A stretch of 64,000 nt of DNA from Chrysoperla carnea (GCF_905475395.1 NC_058337.1:7986983-8050982); one strand, 5' to 3'. Positions 1 to 12,235 are shown, counted from the stretch's first letter. Program-made: numbers and translations. The notes: generated from the sequence alone by a model not told the origin.

Positions 1-320
1 AATCCAGGCAGCGGCAGTCTGATAAATTATAATTAATGGGAAGGTAAATTGATTACACTGTCGTCGCTTGGAAGTCACCGAAAAACGAAGTAACCGACTC
101 CACCCACATCATAAAGTTAATTGATTGATTACACTGTCGTAGCTTGGACAAGAACGAAGTAACCGACTCCACCCACATCATAAAATTAATTGCATATATG
201 GATGTAGTTTAAAAAATATAATTAAGAATAAAATTATATGGGTGGCCGCTGATATCTGAAAAACGGAGGTTAAACCTCATTATTATTATTTATTATTTTT
301 ATATATTCTGAGAGAATTCG
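1..320 (+). repeat. tRNA-derived SINE, 5' end cut by window edge
   Basis: The window opens inside a SINE: the first bases are the end of a B-box-like segment (AATCCAGGCAG) that appears intact in copies at 13.69 kb and 43.3 kb. The body carries a unit of about 70 bp ending in CGACTCCACCCACATCATAA that is present twice in tandem (about 48-118 and 121-187). The 3' part contains GGGTGG and a GGAGGTTAAACCTCATTA segment shared with the other copies, followed by a TTATTATTATT-rich tail. The family assignment rests on this sharing inside the window. Confidence 0.7.
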
Positions 321-1599
321 ATTAGCAAAAAAAACCAAGTTTTGATTTCCAAGAAACGAAATATAATAGAGTAACGAGTTATTAATTATCCAAAACTTTC
401 CAAACTTTTAGGATCGCCTAGCTTCCATGCGAAGCAAATTGATATTAAGACTATATGTAACGATGTAACGATATAGAATCACTCTTCGTATCGTTATAAA
501 AAACGTGAGATCTCGGTAACTTTCTTGGATTTTATCCAATAATAACTACAATATTTTCAAAATTTTATGAAATATTACAAATGACTGATATTCTTCCAGT
601 ATTGATAATATTTTTTTTTTTTTTTTTGTTTTGTTTACTATTTGAAATCTGTAAACACAATAAGCAAAGATGTGGAAGATGAAAAAATAAATGACATGGT
701 ATTTGTTATCCAGTGATAACAATTTTTTTGTTTTTTTTTAAATTACCTATTAATTATGAAGTAATTGATAATAATGAAATATTTTTTTTTGAAATGTTAC
801 TTTAACAATACTATAGTAACATTAGAGCAACATTTATGTGGAATTTATTGGGTTATGTGTACAGGTATGGATGCATCTATAATATCTAAACCGATTATTA
901 TAAATAAGTAGTCATCACAATCGTGATGAATTTTCACCAAACGTCTTAATGGATAGATAACAGCCAAAAAGTAAGCATGGCTCACATAACTTAAAAACTG
1001 TAAGTCAACGATCACTTGAATGTAACCAAGAATTCTACGAACAATGTGTGAATCGATATTAAAATAATACAAATTATAAAAATACACCATCGATCTCAAT
1101 AGAAAGGTATGTAGTGAACAATTTATATCACAAATTAAAAAAATATTTGTTTTATTGACGTTTTAAATATTTCACTAAAATAATTGATTCACAAGAGCTT
1201 GCACTATTTTTGATTGTTAACTTGATTAAAATGAACTTATATATTGTACTGTAGTTAACTTGAAGAGTCTGTATTGATATCTGACTGTATCGCAAACTGT
1301 GCGTCGTTTATATAGTTACAGTCAATTATTACCGTAGAGTCTTCTAGCAAATTCTAGAACATTCACGTGTAATATATTGCATATATTTTACTTGTATATG
1401 TTTTCTATCCCTGTTTGAGTAATATAAAACGATATTGTTTTTTTCTTTTTAGATTTGTCTAGAATTCTAGACAATTCTATAGTATTTCAAAATTACATTT
1501 GTTTTTAAGAAAGTTATGAAGGTTGTTGCTGTTATCACAGTTGTCCTACAAGTATTACGACAGGATTGAAAATATAAAAGAAAGAGGAAAAGTTAATTG
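321..1599. other. AT-rich spacer, no gene seen
   Basis: Homopolymer T runs and low-complexity AT sequence. Open frames here are short, have no recognisable motif and no convincing splice context. No repeat shared with the rest of the window was recognised. Confidence 0.5.
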
Positions 1600-2420
1600 T
1601 ACGGCTATGAACAATTTCCAATACACAAACGATATCGTACTCTTGCCAGATTGGCGAGAAAGTTTACAAAAACTATTAAAAAATCTTATGATATCTTAGG
1701 CGATTTTAACAATGAACTCCAAAACAACGATAGAGATGATATTTAAAAGAAATATAAAAAGCTAGGAAATAAAATAAAATATTGAATACAAAAATTAAAC
1801 AAGAAGTGGCGACTAAATACATCAGTGGTAATTTTAATCTGAAAACAATCAAAATATTGAATTTAAATCTTCAATAGGTCAATGACACCGGTTTTTTACC
1901 AATTAAAAATAGCTACTGTGCAATAACAAAAAAAAAAATCCTAACAAGTATGGTTCCTTAAAGGTACGTGTGGCCAGTGGATTTATATGCTTGCTTAAAC
2001 AAATGATTTCTAGTTTAAATTAAATTAGATTAAATTCTTTCGAAATATGGTGTTATCGGTGCATACTAAACATTAAATAGTCGGAGTATGCGACCACTAA
2101 TAGGCTATTAAATATAATAAATGAAAAGAAATGTATTGTAAATATAATAAAAAAAACGACAATGCTCTTACCTCAGTCACATAATGAGTTCAGGTAAATA
2201 TAGTATACAGTAATTTATCTTGGTTTAGAAGTAACAGCAGAAAGAACAAGGGGTAGAAAACATGCCTAATGGTTAGATAACATCATACAGTAAACCAAGA
2301 TAAAATTCAAAGATCTATTACATATTTCACAAAACGAGGAAGAAAAGACAACAAATAAGTGGAAGAGCGTAGTCTCATGATATAGATGTGAAGAAAATGC
2401 AGTATAGGCGCCAGGCCCAT
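1600..2420 (+). mobile_element. Decayed non-LTR retrotransposon (LINE), RT and tail
   Basis: At about 1605-1700 the plus strand reads QYTNDIVLLPD followed by RESLQKLLKNL, which matches the reverse transcriptase motif around the YADD active site, with the first catalytic Asp replaced by Asn. At about 2225-2350 it reads ERTRGRKHA-stop-WLDNII followed by FKDLLHISQNEE, resembling the C-terminal tail of the same class of element. Several stops and frameshifts separate the parts, so this is a dead relic. Clade assignment is uncertain; the tail is RTE/CR1-like. Confidence 0.6.
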
Positions 2421-2639
2421 ATTGGTTGGTGATACCCACAATACTTCTGGTGGATAGCCCTATTCATTACTGTAATATTACTGAGGTTAAAATAGATACT
2501 ACAGTATCTCTCTCTATACCATACCAGCATTGTAGTAAGCGCCATGCATTTCTTACGTGTATATTTAAAAAATCCATTTAGAAACCTACACATGTTTGAC
2601 AATAAATAAGTTTATGATCTATCTAGGTAATTTCAAACC

Positions 2640-3534
2640 AATTATTAAAAATAAATATCCAGACATCAAATATACTTTTATATTTTTTTCGAGGAATTTA
2701 CTTATTTTACTAATAGTTAATGAAATAGTTAATGAATCATAAATGACGTTAAGACGTTTATCAATAGTCTTACAAGACGGTGATCGTAGGTTGTTATTCA
2801 GTTATAGAAACTGTAAACACCCGATGACAGGGAAATCCACTGTAGAAAATGAGTAAAGTTTCCACAAACCAAGCGTTGTATTCAAAACCTTGTCTACTTG
2901 AAGTGTTTTATTGGATCCGGCAGACGCGTTATTAAACTTTTTCGGGGAAGAGGAGGAAAAGGAGGCAAAAAAGCATAAAAAATGGAGAATGTTCGTGGAT
3001 GCAGTATATGCTCCACTCATGAGTTTCAAGACCCATTTTACAAAAACTTGCAATAGTACGAACGATGCACGTTACTTAAAAGCTTGTAACATTGATCAAA
3101 TGGCTGATAATAAATGAATTTCAAACAAGCCTCACATTAATAATGTTTACATAAGCATAAAAATTTAAAATAATAACATTTTTTGATTCATTGTTTTCAG
3201 AGTACAGTAAATAAACATAAAAACTCACATTTAAATAAAATATTATTAGTATTTTAGGTAATGGAATAAAAAGGGACGTGATGAAACAAGGAAATAAATC
3301 TAATAATAAAGGTATATTACTTGTGTTCCCTGCTTTTATCATTTTATGTATGGATAAGGATTGTTATTAGACGAAGAAACAAAGCACAAATATGATCAAA
3401 GTTCGAAAAATTTTAGCAGTAAGTTGGATTTGAATGCGGTTTTCGACATTCGATTGGTTAGAGCGTCAGAATACTTTTTGACCTAGTCTCATTTATAAGA
3501 AATTAAAAATATGCAATTAGCATAATTAATATGC
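2640..3534. other. Spacer with one weak ORF (2911-3117, +)
   Basis: A 68-codon plus-strand frame at 2911-3117 has an acidic/lysine-rich stretch (FFGEEEEKEAKKHKKW) and ends MADNK-stop. It has no recognisable domain, no clear splice signals and no second supporting exon. It may be a coding relic of a transposon. The rest of the stretch is AT-rich with nothing recognisable. Confidence 0.25.
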
Positions 3535-4130
3535 ATTTTATTTTTGCATTTTAAATTGACCGTTAATATTTAATTCACAATTCAGTTTATAGTGATGAAA
3601 ATGATTTCAAACTTGTTTCACGGGCGTTTTGGGGGTTTTGACCACGAATATCGTGACATAATTGGTCTTAGAGGTACCTGGTACAACGGTAAACTCTTGT
3701 AGTTTTCGAGAAATTCGGCATATAATCAGTCCAAAATCGTTACACGGGAGTTTTTGGAGTCGCTGAACAAGACTATCGTGACAGAGTTGGTCCCAGAGGT
3801 ATCTGATCTAACGGTATCTCGGTATCAGTCCACTTCTCGGTATCAGTTTGCACTTCTATGAATTTCTCGAAACCAGGTACCTTTGAGACCAATTCCGTCA
3901 TGATATTCGTGTTCAGCGACCTCAAAAACCCGGGGGTAACGAGTTTGGACCGATTATATAACAAATTTCCCGAAAACTCCGTGGAACAGTTTACCCTGGG
4001 CACAAGATTCCTCTGAGATTAATACGATATTCGTATCCAGCGACCCCAAAAACAAGTTTGTAATCATTTTCATCACTAATAACCGAAGTGTTATTTTAAT
4101 ATTTAGGTCAATTTAAAATGCAATTAGGAC
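3535..4130. repeat. Foldback element, two ~270-bp arms
   Basis: The left end (TGCATTTTAAATTGACC near 3533-3549) is the reverse complement of the right end (GGTCAATTTAAAATGCA near 4107-4123). Inside these, 'AGTGATGAAAATGATTTC' near 3591 pairs with its complement near 4060-4078, and both arms carry inverted versions of a motif of the type 'cgacctcaaaaacccccgggtaac' and 'gaccaattccgtcatgatattcgt'. The arms meet near 3835. The internal 'rule-of-dispute' motifs recur in the repeats at 19.9 and 47.6 kb. No coding sequence is seen; this looks like a non-autonomous foldback transposon. Confidence 0.7.
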
Positions 4131-5029
4131 ACAAAATAAATCAAGTTGGGACATTTCCTGACACTTTAACGAATCGCATGCCGCAAACCGCATGCCGCAA
4201 ATCCAGCTTACTGCTTAAATTTTTCGAACTTTATTCCTTCGTTTCTTTGTCTGCATATAGACTACCAGCTAGTGAGAGAAAAAAAATCAATTTTCAATAG
4301 TATGTCAATGATAGGGGATATATATACATCCACAAGCAATAGAAAAATGTACAAAATAACATGCATAACGCATTAATTCGTGGTTAAAAATTAACATTTG
4401 TTTGTAAAACAAAGAGAACAACTTTTTACAGTCTGCCATTCATTTGAATAAAAGGCAAGACTGTTTGCAAGAAAACATGGTTTTTGTCCACTTAAATTTC
4501 GTACTACCCGATTTAAAGCTAAAATATTCTCATTTACAATATGTACACGGAATACACTAAGACTCATCTGTTAAAATTATAGTTTTAAAAATCTTGTTTG
4601 AATCTTACCTTGGACCAAATATGAAAACCAAATGAAAATATTGGCTTTAGGACACAATATACTTAAAAGTAAGTATATATTTTCGGAATGTTGGTGAAAA
4701 AAGCTTACTGAATTTAGGTACCCCATATTGAGACATCTTAATTAAATTTATTGTCTAGGTAAACCTTAAGTCTGGCGCCTATCAAATTCGTTATTTTGTG
4801 ACATCACCTATCCGATGGTACACGAGTTGTCACCACGAATGAACATTACCTTATTTGTCCTATCCATTAAGGCTTACTTCTCCCAGGCAAAAAATTTAAA
4901 GGCTGCATACAGACTGACAGTACACAATTAGCCGTTCAACGAGTATAAAAAGTTTTAAAAATAAGTAAATGAACAATTACATTACAAGTTTTCGCACCGA
5001 GAGGAGTTCCCGAGGCCGATTGCGTTTTT
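4131..5029. other. Spacer, no gene seen
   Basis: Unassigned AT-rich sequence. A 60-codon open frame at 4118-4300 begins in the foldback arm and has no recognisable domain. Confidence 0.45.
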
Positions 5030-5370
5030 ATACCCCTTATATAATATCAAAGTATATGAAATTTAATCCTAAGTTTCTAAAGCTTAGACACATTGATGCT
5101 ACAAACAAAAATTGGTAAAAATTCCGTTTTTCCGTCCGTCACCACGACATGACAACTTAAAACCGAAAAGAGATATATGCAATTTTTATAGCCGATTGAG
5201 GAAGTAAAATGTACTCTTAAGCTCTGAAATGGGTAACATGCAAATGTCAGTTGGGTAATGGATCTGTAGGCACCATCTTGTATGTCTTAGGAGATAGAAC
5301 AAGAGTTTAAATTTAAAAGTTGTTCCTTATAAAAAACGTTTGTGCGAAAAAATTATTTCGTAAATATCAT
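5030..5370 (-). repeat. Diverged copy of the ATACCATGTATA-family MITE
   Basis: Contains, in order, the strand-reversed landmarks seen in the better copies at 13.9, 39.8 and 63.5 kb: 'ATTGATGCTACAAACAAAAATTGG', a CCGTCCGTC block, an 'AAAACCGAAAAGAGATAT' block, 'TAGGAGATAGAACAAGAGTTTAAATTT' and 'TTGTTCCTTATAAAAAA'. It is more degenerate than the other copies and both termini are lost. Confidence 0.55.
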
Positions 5371-6258
5371 TGTTTTTCAGGACAAAAATAAGGGTACTAA
5401 CTTTAAAACATTTGAAAACTTGTAGGTAGCTTCAACTAGTGATCTTGTGAAAGATTTTTGAAAAACGAAAAATATATATGGGGTAAAAAGGCCGTTAATG
5501 TGTGGTTTTTTTAACTTCAACAATTAGCACAGAGTCAATTTTTTTATTTTTGCTTGTTTATATATATTTTTACTACTTGTATCCGAATTTCGAGAGTAAA
5601 AGCTCGGAAACCCACACGAAAAAGGTTATTCGACAATTTTCGAGAAACAAAGAAAATTATATTTGTTCAACCAACAAAAGTGTAACAATCCACTTATTAC
5701 GAAGTGGCTAGTGAACTTTTTAACTCTATATTGAAATATTTCTTTTTTAATAGAAAAAGCCAATTCTTATTTACTTCCTCAGTATGCACTCTAAAAGAAA
5801 ACACATAGAGAAAACGTTGCAGAACTTCGGTGACCTAATCGGTCACGGAAAAGTCTTGGTAGCCCGGACTATATATTCGAATTATCATAATTCTTGCCCC
5901 ATCATTTTATCGAGTTGCGATGGATTAAAATATAAAAGTGAATTGTGTTTGTTCCCGTAATATTAAAGAGTCGTTATACTTCGGGACAACAATAAATACA
6001 CCAGGAATCCATCTAAAGCAAATATTACGTTTACTTACATATAAAACTGAGTAAGTGTATCAGCTTTATATGTAGGTAGGATAGAGATGGATAAATAAAT
6101 GAACGTGTGATGGTTATTTGCCGTATGAAAATAAACATTGATAAATTTAAGGTTATTTGTCAAATGTAAAGTACATTACAATCTTGGGTATATATTATAA
6201 TAAATATCTGCGTATGGGTATAGACCAGCAAAAATAGTTATTTTTGTCACAATCTTCG
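5371..6258. other. Spacer, no gene seen
   Basis: AT-rich sequence with a 69-codon open frame (5502-5711) lacking any recognisable motif. Nothing supported. Confidence 0.4.
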
Positions 6259-6904
6259 TTAAGGATGTATGAGCATGGTAGTGGGGGCACAAATTTAAAA
6301 ATAGATATTTTCAATTTTGATGATAAATTTATATTATTACTTGACGATATAAGACGAAAAGTAAGAATAAAATTTTTCGATATCTGGCTTAATTTTCAAA
6401 ATATCGAAAATTGAAAATTTTGTTTAATTATTTAGCTTTCGATATTTCGAAAACCAGGACACATATCGAAAAATTTTATTCTTATTTTTCGTCTACATTC
6501 ATGAAGTTATAACAAAATTCATCATCAAAGTTGAAAATAAGATACAAATAATTTCAACCCTTAATCTACCCTGCTCTTACATCCCTTATATGGACGGAGA
6601 CACTTGGTTTTTTTTTTTCTAATTCATTGCTAATATGTTTACTTTCTATTAAAAAGTTTTTTTAAAATTTGTTTTCATTCATTCCAAATGAAAATTATCA
6701 AAAACTTCCAAAATATGTCGTTTTTTGAGATTCCTCCATAAGAGCCAATGTATTTTATATCGATTTTTAATGACTTTTTTCTTAAAAATTTGCACGGATA
6801 CCTAAGCTGAAATTTTAACCACATATTCTTTGAGTAAAAGACTACCTACAAACAAATTTTGAGCCTTTAAATCAAACATTGTTGTCATGCTCATACATCC
6901 TTAA
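6259..6904. mobile_element. TTAA-flanked MITE, copy 1
   Basis: The element begins TTAA then GGATGTATGAGCATG and ends with the exact reverse complement CATGCTCATACATCC followed by TTAA, giving 15-bp perfect terminal inverted repeats inside a TTAA target duplication; the part between the duplications is 638 bp. A subterminal palindrome pairs 'AGACGAAAAGTAAGAATAAA' (about 6351-6370) with its near complement at about 6475-6495. It is almost identical to 44629-45283. TTAA duplication is typical of the piggyBac superfamily, but the TIR is not the usual CCY-start one and no transposase is present, so superfamily is unresolved. Confidence 0.85.
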
Positions 6905-7274
6905 ATTCTGAAACGTAAAGTTAAAGGTTTTAATTTTTTTTAATGATTCTCGGGGCTTTAGTTTGCCAGGTGCTGTATAGTAATAATAATAATAATAAAA
7001 TAAAGCCAATTTATTCCATAAACTTTAATTTCAAATGTTGTTAGTAAGTTTTAATTGTATGTTAGATTGAATCTCTTGTGAATGAACGCAAGCTCAAAAA
7101 ATTTTGAGATCAAATAAAAAATAAAAAAACTTGTGGTCATACACTAATAATAAAATTATTTTTTATTATTTTGATTATTTATTGTAATTTAGTATGTACT
7201 ACCAAAAACCTAACATAAATTCAATTAATAAAATCTAGTAATCTAGTTAGTAGTTAAATTAAATGTATTTATTT
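6905..7274. other. Spacer, no gene seen
   Basis: AT-rich sequence with a short AATAATAAT tract. Nothing recognised. Confidence 0.4.
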
Positions 7275-7497
7275 TTAGTTATAAAGCCCATTTTGGGTAT
7301 AGGCCTCCCCCAACATTTTCACCTTTCTCTATCCTTGTTCTGGTCTCTCCCCACTTCCTGAACGATGTCGTCTGCCCATCGCGGCTTTGGTCTGCCAGTT
7401 TTTTTATGCCTGATGGTCCTTTCTATTTGGTGGTCTCTATTGCCCACCTTCCATCTGTGGAGTAAGCGATGTGACCAGTCCTATGATGGGCTGTATA
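7275..7497 (-). mobile_element. RTE-type LINE, C-terminal coding tail
   Basis: The minus strand reads GRPKPRWADDIVQEVGRDQN followed by DRE(K/R), and, after a one-base frame change, KMLGEAYTQNGLYN-stop. This is the characteristic end of RTE-clade ORF2 ('GRP..RWADDI' then 'LGEAY..Q'). Upstream (about 7430-7497) 'WSHRLLHRWKVGNRDHQIERTI' corresponds to the region before it. Only the last ~70 codons remain, with at least one frameshift, so this is a 5'-truncated copy. Confidence 0.75.
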
Positions 7498-7724
7498 GTA
7501 CGAGCCCCAAAAATCATTTAAAATAATTAAAAACCAGCAACTTTTCTTTGGAAATCTGTTGGTTTCAGAATTTCCCCAAAAAATATGCCTATTTTTCTCG
7601 GTCTAATATCAATTCCATTGAACACCACCGTATGTTTACCATTAGACATACTAGAGAAATAAAAGAGCGAAAACAAGAAACTCTATAAATTTAAAATGGC
7701 AACGTGCACAAAATTTTAGGTACA

Positions 7725-8210
7725 CTGAAAAAAATTCATTATATCAACTAATATGAGGTTATCTCAACCTCATCGCGAGTGCAAAAATACTGAATGGAGC
7801 TACGAATGTGATACAACTACCGCACGGGGTGAAGTTAACACAAGAGCATGAGTTGTTTGTATGAAAAGAATATACTGTCTAACAAATTTCAAATATTGTA
7901 ACCTAATATTTTGAAATGCAACCTAGTTTTAAACAATCGGTTTGATTGGTTCTACCACTTATAAATATTATAACAAAATAGTTATGTGATTGACACAACC
8001 TCATAAGCAGGTTTATTAGGTATATTAAAAAAAATAGATTTCTTCGAGTCGGACTTGTGTTTTTTGTTAATTAGTATAGGAGTTGATGTTTGCGGAAAAA
8101 CTTTAGTGAAATAAAGAGTATAATTCCTTTTATACCGGAAGAATTTCTTAAATAGACAAACACAAATAAACAAATAAATTGGAAATATATATTTTAACGT
8201 AAAACCATTA
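7725..8210. repeat. Dispersed repeat with CACTGAAAAAAATT end, copy 1
   Basis: Starts 'ACACTGAAAAAAATT', contains 'AGGTTATCTCAACCTCATCGCG' and 'ACGAATGTGATACAACTA', and ends near 'AACGTAAAACCAT'. The same landmarks occur in the same order at 37923-38157, where the middle is much shorter. Non-coding; likely a non-autonomous element. Confidence 0.6.
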
Positions 8211-8453
8211 AAAAGGGGTTTTATTTATGAAGGAAAACAAAGGCTGTGTTTATCAAATATATTAAATTTACCTGGTTCGAAGAAAATGATTACATATTTA
8301 TTCAGTACTTATTGGTATGGTGAAAATAATAGAAGAAGAAAATGTAAGTAAGTGTATAAATTTCTAATGTTAAGTTAATTATTTTAGCTTTATGTTAGAT
8401 TTCAGTAATGGATCAAGATTGATTTTAATTTAGATAAAAACTATAATAGTATG

Positions 8454-8841
8454 TTCGTTGTGTGCGTAGTCATGGTAGGGATAATAAAATCGATGCCAGC
8501 GCTTTAAGTGAAAAATTTTGGAGATAAAGGAGGCTGTTATGACTAATTTGCAATTCTTTACATGTTAATGATATAGAAACTGTGAAATTAAAATGATTGA
8601 AAAACACGAATTAATTAAACTTAATACATTAAAAATTGTGAAAATAAGAAATCAAATTGTACAAATATTATTTTTCAAATGTAAATTATCATAATTATTT
8701 ATTTAAATTTGTGAGACAATAATATTAAATTTTAAATGTAAGTTTTCAATGCAATCCATACAATTATATATGCATCCATACAATTCTATAATTAAAGTAG
8801 TGTATCGTTGTCATGGAAACGAAATTCACGCACGAAGCGAA
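8454..8841 (-). mobile_element. TA-flanked ~390-bp MITE, copy 1
   Basis: Reverse-oriented copy of the element at 24152-24538 and 46508-46879. Imperfect terminal inverted repeats run from TTCG(T/C)TG(T)GTGCGT inward; both ends are next to TA-like dinucleotides. The body includes 'AACATGTAAAGAATTGCAAATTAGTC' in the other orientation and 'CATCCATACAATTCTATAAT'. No coding capacity. Confidence 0.75.
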
Positions 8842-8929
8842 TAGTACAAAATAACAAAGTATTACTCTAGCACCTGGTATTCTTACCGCGAACGTAATTC
8901 AAATCAATTAACGTTTCTGAATATACAGA

Positions 8930-9400
8930 GTGGGTCATTTTAATCTATAATGACTAATAGCTCGTTTTGTAGTTAACCAAACAAAAAATAACTGAAACAA
9001 AAGTTGCAGAGTCTGGCGGAGGACATCATGTTCTGATATGATTTTGGGTCTAGTTCTTCGGGTTTTCTTCACATTAAAAACGAAAAAAGGAAAAGTTTTC
9101 AAGGGCAATAGAAGGAATGCCTGTGTCGGCGACTTTGACCTGTAATTATCGATAAATTTTAAACGCATTTTCTTTCGATTTAATGCAAGAATGACATATT
9201 TTTAAGTCACATTTCCTCCGAAAGCTAACGTTTTTCGGGAAATGTTTTAAACAAAAATTTTAATTTTTTTTTATGTCGATCAAGTTTTTAATTTAAAGTA
9301 TTATTACATCTCTTGCCGTTTAGAATCTAAATTGGTTATTAAGGAAACCCCAAAAACTAGATCCAAGCAAAGAACATGATGTCCGCATCAAACCCTTCAA
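8930..9400. repeat. Foldback repeat (GGGTCATTTTAATCTA end)
   Basis: Left arm 'GGGTCATTTTAATCTATAATG' then 'CTAATAGCTCGTTTTG' (8932 onward). Right arm 'AGAATCTAAATTGGTTATTAAG' then 'ACTAGATCCAAGCAAAGAACATGATGTCCG' (about 9320-9390) is the inverted counterpart of the inner left arm. A related arm is at 41600-41790. An open frame at 8935-9168 on the minus strand is just this repeat. Confidence 0.6.
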
Positions 9401-10439
9401 TTCGGATCCTTATCTACTAATTTATTTTTTTCTATTACTGGCGACGGAACATCCTTAACTAAAAATTAAATGTTAATTTCGATTTTTTGCAAGGTAATAT
9501 AAACATCTTTTATGAATGGTTTTGAATCCATAGAGTTTATATAACTAAAGAATGTGAGGGATCTGCTAGCCTGAAAGTGGATACGACATGATGAATGAGA
9601 GAGAAGGCTGTCAGTGAATTCCCCTGTGTCCCTGTCATAGTCATATGTCATAATCATATGATGCATAGAGATTTTGTGTCTATTTTATTTATTTGTACCA
9701 AGAGTTTTGAAGCAAGTTTTAGACCCTGACGTTCTCTAGTTGTATAAACTCTTTCGTATTTTATGAATTGTCATAAGATGACGTCATGATTCATGGCGCA
9801 CGATTCTGAAGTGTTTTAATGTCACAATTTTTTTAAGCGAGTATATTTATTGCAAAACACTTTTAAATGTAAATACTTTATTATAGGAATCAATTTTTTG
9901 GTACCTACAATCGATTTGACGTGTTTTTGATACATCGAAAAATTTACTGAAAGGGTTTGTTTGCACAGAAATAATTTTGCTAAGAAACGAAAACTATTAC
10001 ACAAATAATTTTGGATCCATATCATGGTAAATTGATTGAAATAATAAATGCGTACAATATTCAGCAACACTGAAGTAATAAGTTTAAAGTTGGTGTAACA
10101 TATCTCAGAACTATTTTATTTTTTAAATAATGATGAATGATGGTTGAATTTTAAAGAAACTATCTAGATCAAATTTTGGAAACACAAAAAAGTTACCTAT
10201 AAGCTAAATAAATAGTTTTCCCTGTGATGATATTACCTTGCCTTCATATTATACTCTAGTACTGTGTAAATATGAAATATTTTCACTAAATTTGAATTTT
10301 ATCATGTCGCTATACAACGTCATAAAGTTGTGATACATGAAATCCGAATTTAGTCAAAACAAAACTTTTTGTATTAAGGGAGAAAAATTATTTTATACTT
10401 ATTTTTATACACTACACAAAAAAGCAATTCTTTAAGTTT
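9401..10439. other. Spacer, no gene seen
   Basis: AT-rich sequence. Short open frames on the minus strand (9466-9666, 9822-10070) show no domain or splice context. Confidence 0.4.
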
Positions 10440-10800
10440 CCTTAAATTACACATTAATTCCAGGCATATAAGTTTGTGATTCTTCGTCCTTCCAGGCTCT
10501 ACGATGGATTATTTAAAAGGTATAGAAGTGAGCTTGAAGATGTACTGTACTATAACATACTCCAAGACTCACAGAAGTGTGGCCATTGCAATCAGAAATT
10601 CGAGACCATTTGGAAATGGAAAAAAGAACAATGATTTTTCTACACCTGTGTGTCACACCACTTTTATAAAAACAAATATTCTTGAATTTCCGATACTAGC
10701 AATACTTTGAGTCTTACGAAAATATTGGAATAGCTCACTTCTTTAGACTTCAAGTGGACCTGTAGAGCCTGAAAGGACGAAGGTGAAAAAAGTTTCTGCG
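10440..10800. repeat. Small foldback (palindromic) element
   Basis: 'CTTCGTCCTTCCAGGCTCTAC' near 10483-10503 pairs with 'GTAGAGCCTGAAAGGACGAAG' near 10761-10781. Further inward, 'AGAAGTGAGCTTGAAGA' type sequence pairs with 'AGCTCACTTCTTTAGACTTC'. The 68-codon frame at 10504-10710 lies inside the stem and is probably not a gene. Confidence 0.65.
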
Positions 10801-11454
10801 GGTTTTTGTTTTTGTAGTATATGAAACAAGCCAATTAGTAAAAGGTTACGTAATTATTGAAGCGTAGAACTAAACTAGATTGTCACCTTGCGTAAAAGTC
10901 AAAGTTTTCGGAATATTTTACGTAGAAGCTCAGAAAGCACACAGTGTTTGTATCAACTAAATTCATATTATGGTACTGTCATAATCTTTGTGTTACCGTA
11001 GCATGATTACCTCAACTTCTTGGAAAAATATTGAAGGACTTAGACTTTTTTGCTTTATAGCCATTCAGAATATTGTTAAACTCTTCAAAAACTAACATTC
11101 CCCAAAGTTGTTGAAAACAAACGTTTTACTTGGAGTCATTTTCTATAACGATTCTGTGGGATACTGTTAGAGCAGGAGTCTAAGCCTAGAAATTACGAGT
11201 TTATTTCACTTACTATATTATTTACATTAGGAAATTGTTTTCACAATTAAAAATATAAATTCATTTGTGATAAGTTGTATTATTTTGAACTTCTAGTACA
11301 TTTAATAAGCCGGAAAATACCATCAAATGTGGAAAAGTAATGAAACAGCTCCGATTTTAAAAATTTTTTGTGGACGTGTTCCTGAGATCTTTAGGAACAT
11401 TCTGCCGCATTACAAAAAAAAATCTGAGAAAATTAGGGTAGTTTTCGCATCCTC
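10801..11454. other. Spacer, no gene seen
   Basis: Unassigned sequence without recognised coding or repeat content. Confidence 0.4.
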
Positions 11455-12110
11455 AAAGCACTCCAAATAGTAGCAGTGAAAACAAATAAATCATCTCCCG
11501 CTGGTTTTCGAGGTAGCTGATCATGAATTCAAGGTTAAAAGCAACAGAATACGATTGCAACTCCATTAAAACTACTCCTGGAAGCGAGAGGTAAAAGATT
11601 CATTAAATTAAAAATGTTACATCAGAAATCGTCTCTTCGGGAGCTTTTAGGTTGGCTGTTCACGAATCCAAGGTCAAAAAGTAACTGTGAATGGTTGCAA
11701 CCCCATTAAAACTACCCCTACAAGTGTTAAAGATATAAAAATTTTAAAAATTCTGAATTTCATCTCAGAATTTGTCTCTCTGCATTTTTCGGAGTCGTTG
11801 ATCATGAATTTGAAGACAAAAATCAACTGAATGTAGCTCCAAGCCACTTATACAGAGTAAAACACATAGAGTAAAATTTTAATATTTTTCCTTGGATATT
11901 GTCTCTCGGGGAAAAAGTAACTGGGATGGTTGCAACCCGATTAAAACTACCCCTAGAATTGTCCATGATAAAAATAATTTGAAAATTTTGAATTTCACCT
12001 CAGAAATTATCTCCCTGTGGTTCTCGGAGTTGCTGACCATGAATTTGAGGACAAAAAGCAACTGAATGTCGTTTCATTGCCATTAAAACGTATTCCCACT
12101 ATAGGAAGCT
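11455..12110. repeat. Tandem satellite, ~140-bp unit, about 4 diverged copies
   Basis: The landmark 'GA(T/C)CATGAATT(T/C)' followed by 'AAAA(G/A)(C/T)AACTGAAT' and 'CCATTAAAACTACCCCT' recurs with anchors near 11519, 11658, 11800 and 12036, spacings about 139, 142 and 236 bp; the long interval contains another half unit near 11916. Each unit also has 'TCAGAAAT(T/C)(G/A)TCTC'. Units are clearly diverged. Non-coding. Confidence 0.7.
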
Positions 12111-12191
12111 ATTGAAATGTGTCGGATTTTCGAAATCGAAATTTTCCACGTATCTTTACGTTTCATGGTTAGGATAAAGCATTAACACTAA

Positions 12192-12192
<1 letters not shown>

Positions 12193-12232
<40 letters not shown>
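12193..12232. repeat. (GT)n microsatellite
   Basis: About 20 uninterrupted GT dinucleotides. The minus-strand frame across it encodes a His-Thr run and is not a gene. Confidence 0.95.

Positions 12233-12235
<3 letters not shown>

Noticed and set aside
6259..6904. Firm naming of the TTAA element as piggyBac
   Set aside because: TTAA duplication fits, but TIRs do not start as in known piggyBac families and no transposase is linked; left as unresolved.
11455..12110. CRISPR-like array
   Set aside because: The units are diverged ~140-bp satellites with no short conserved repeat and unique spacers; the genome is animal.
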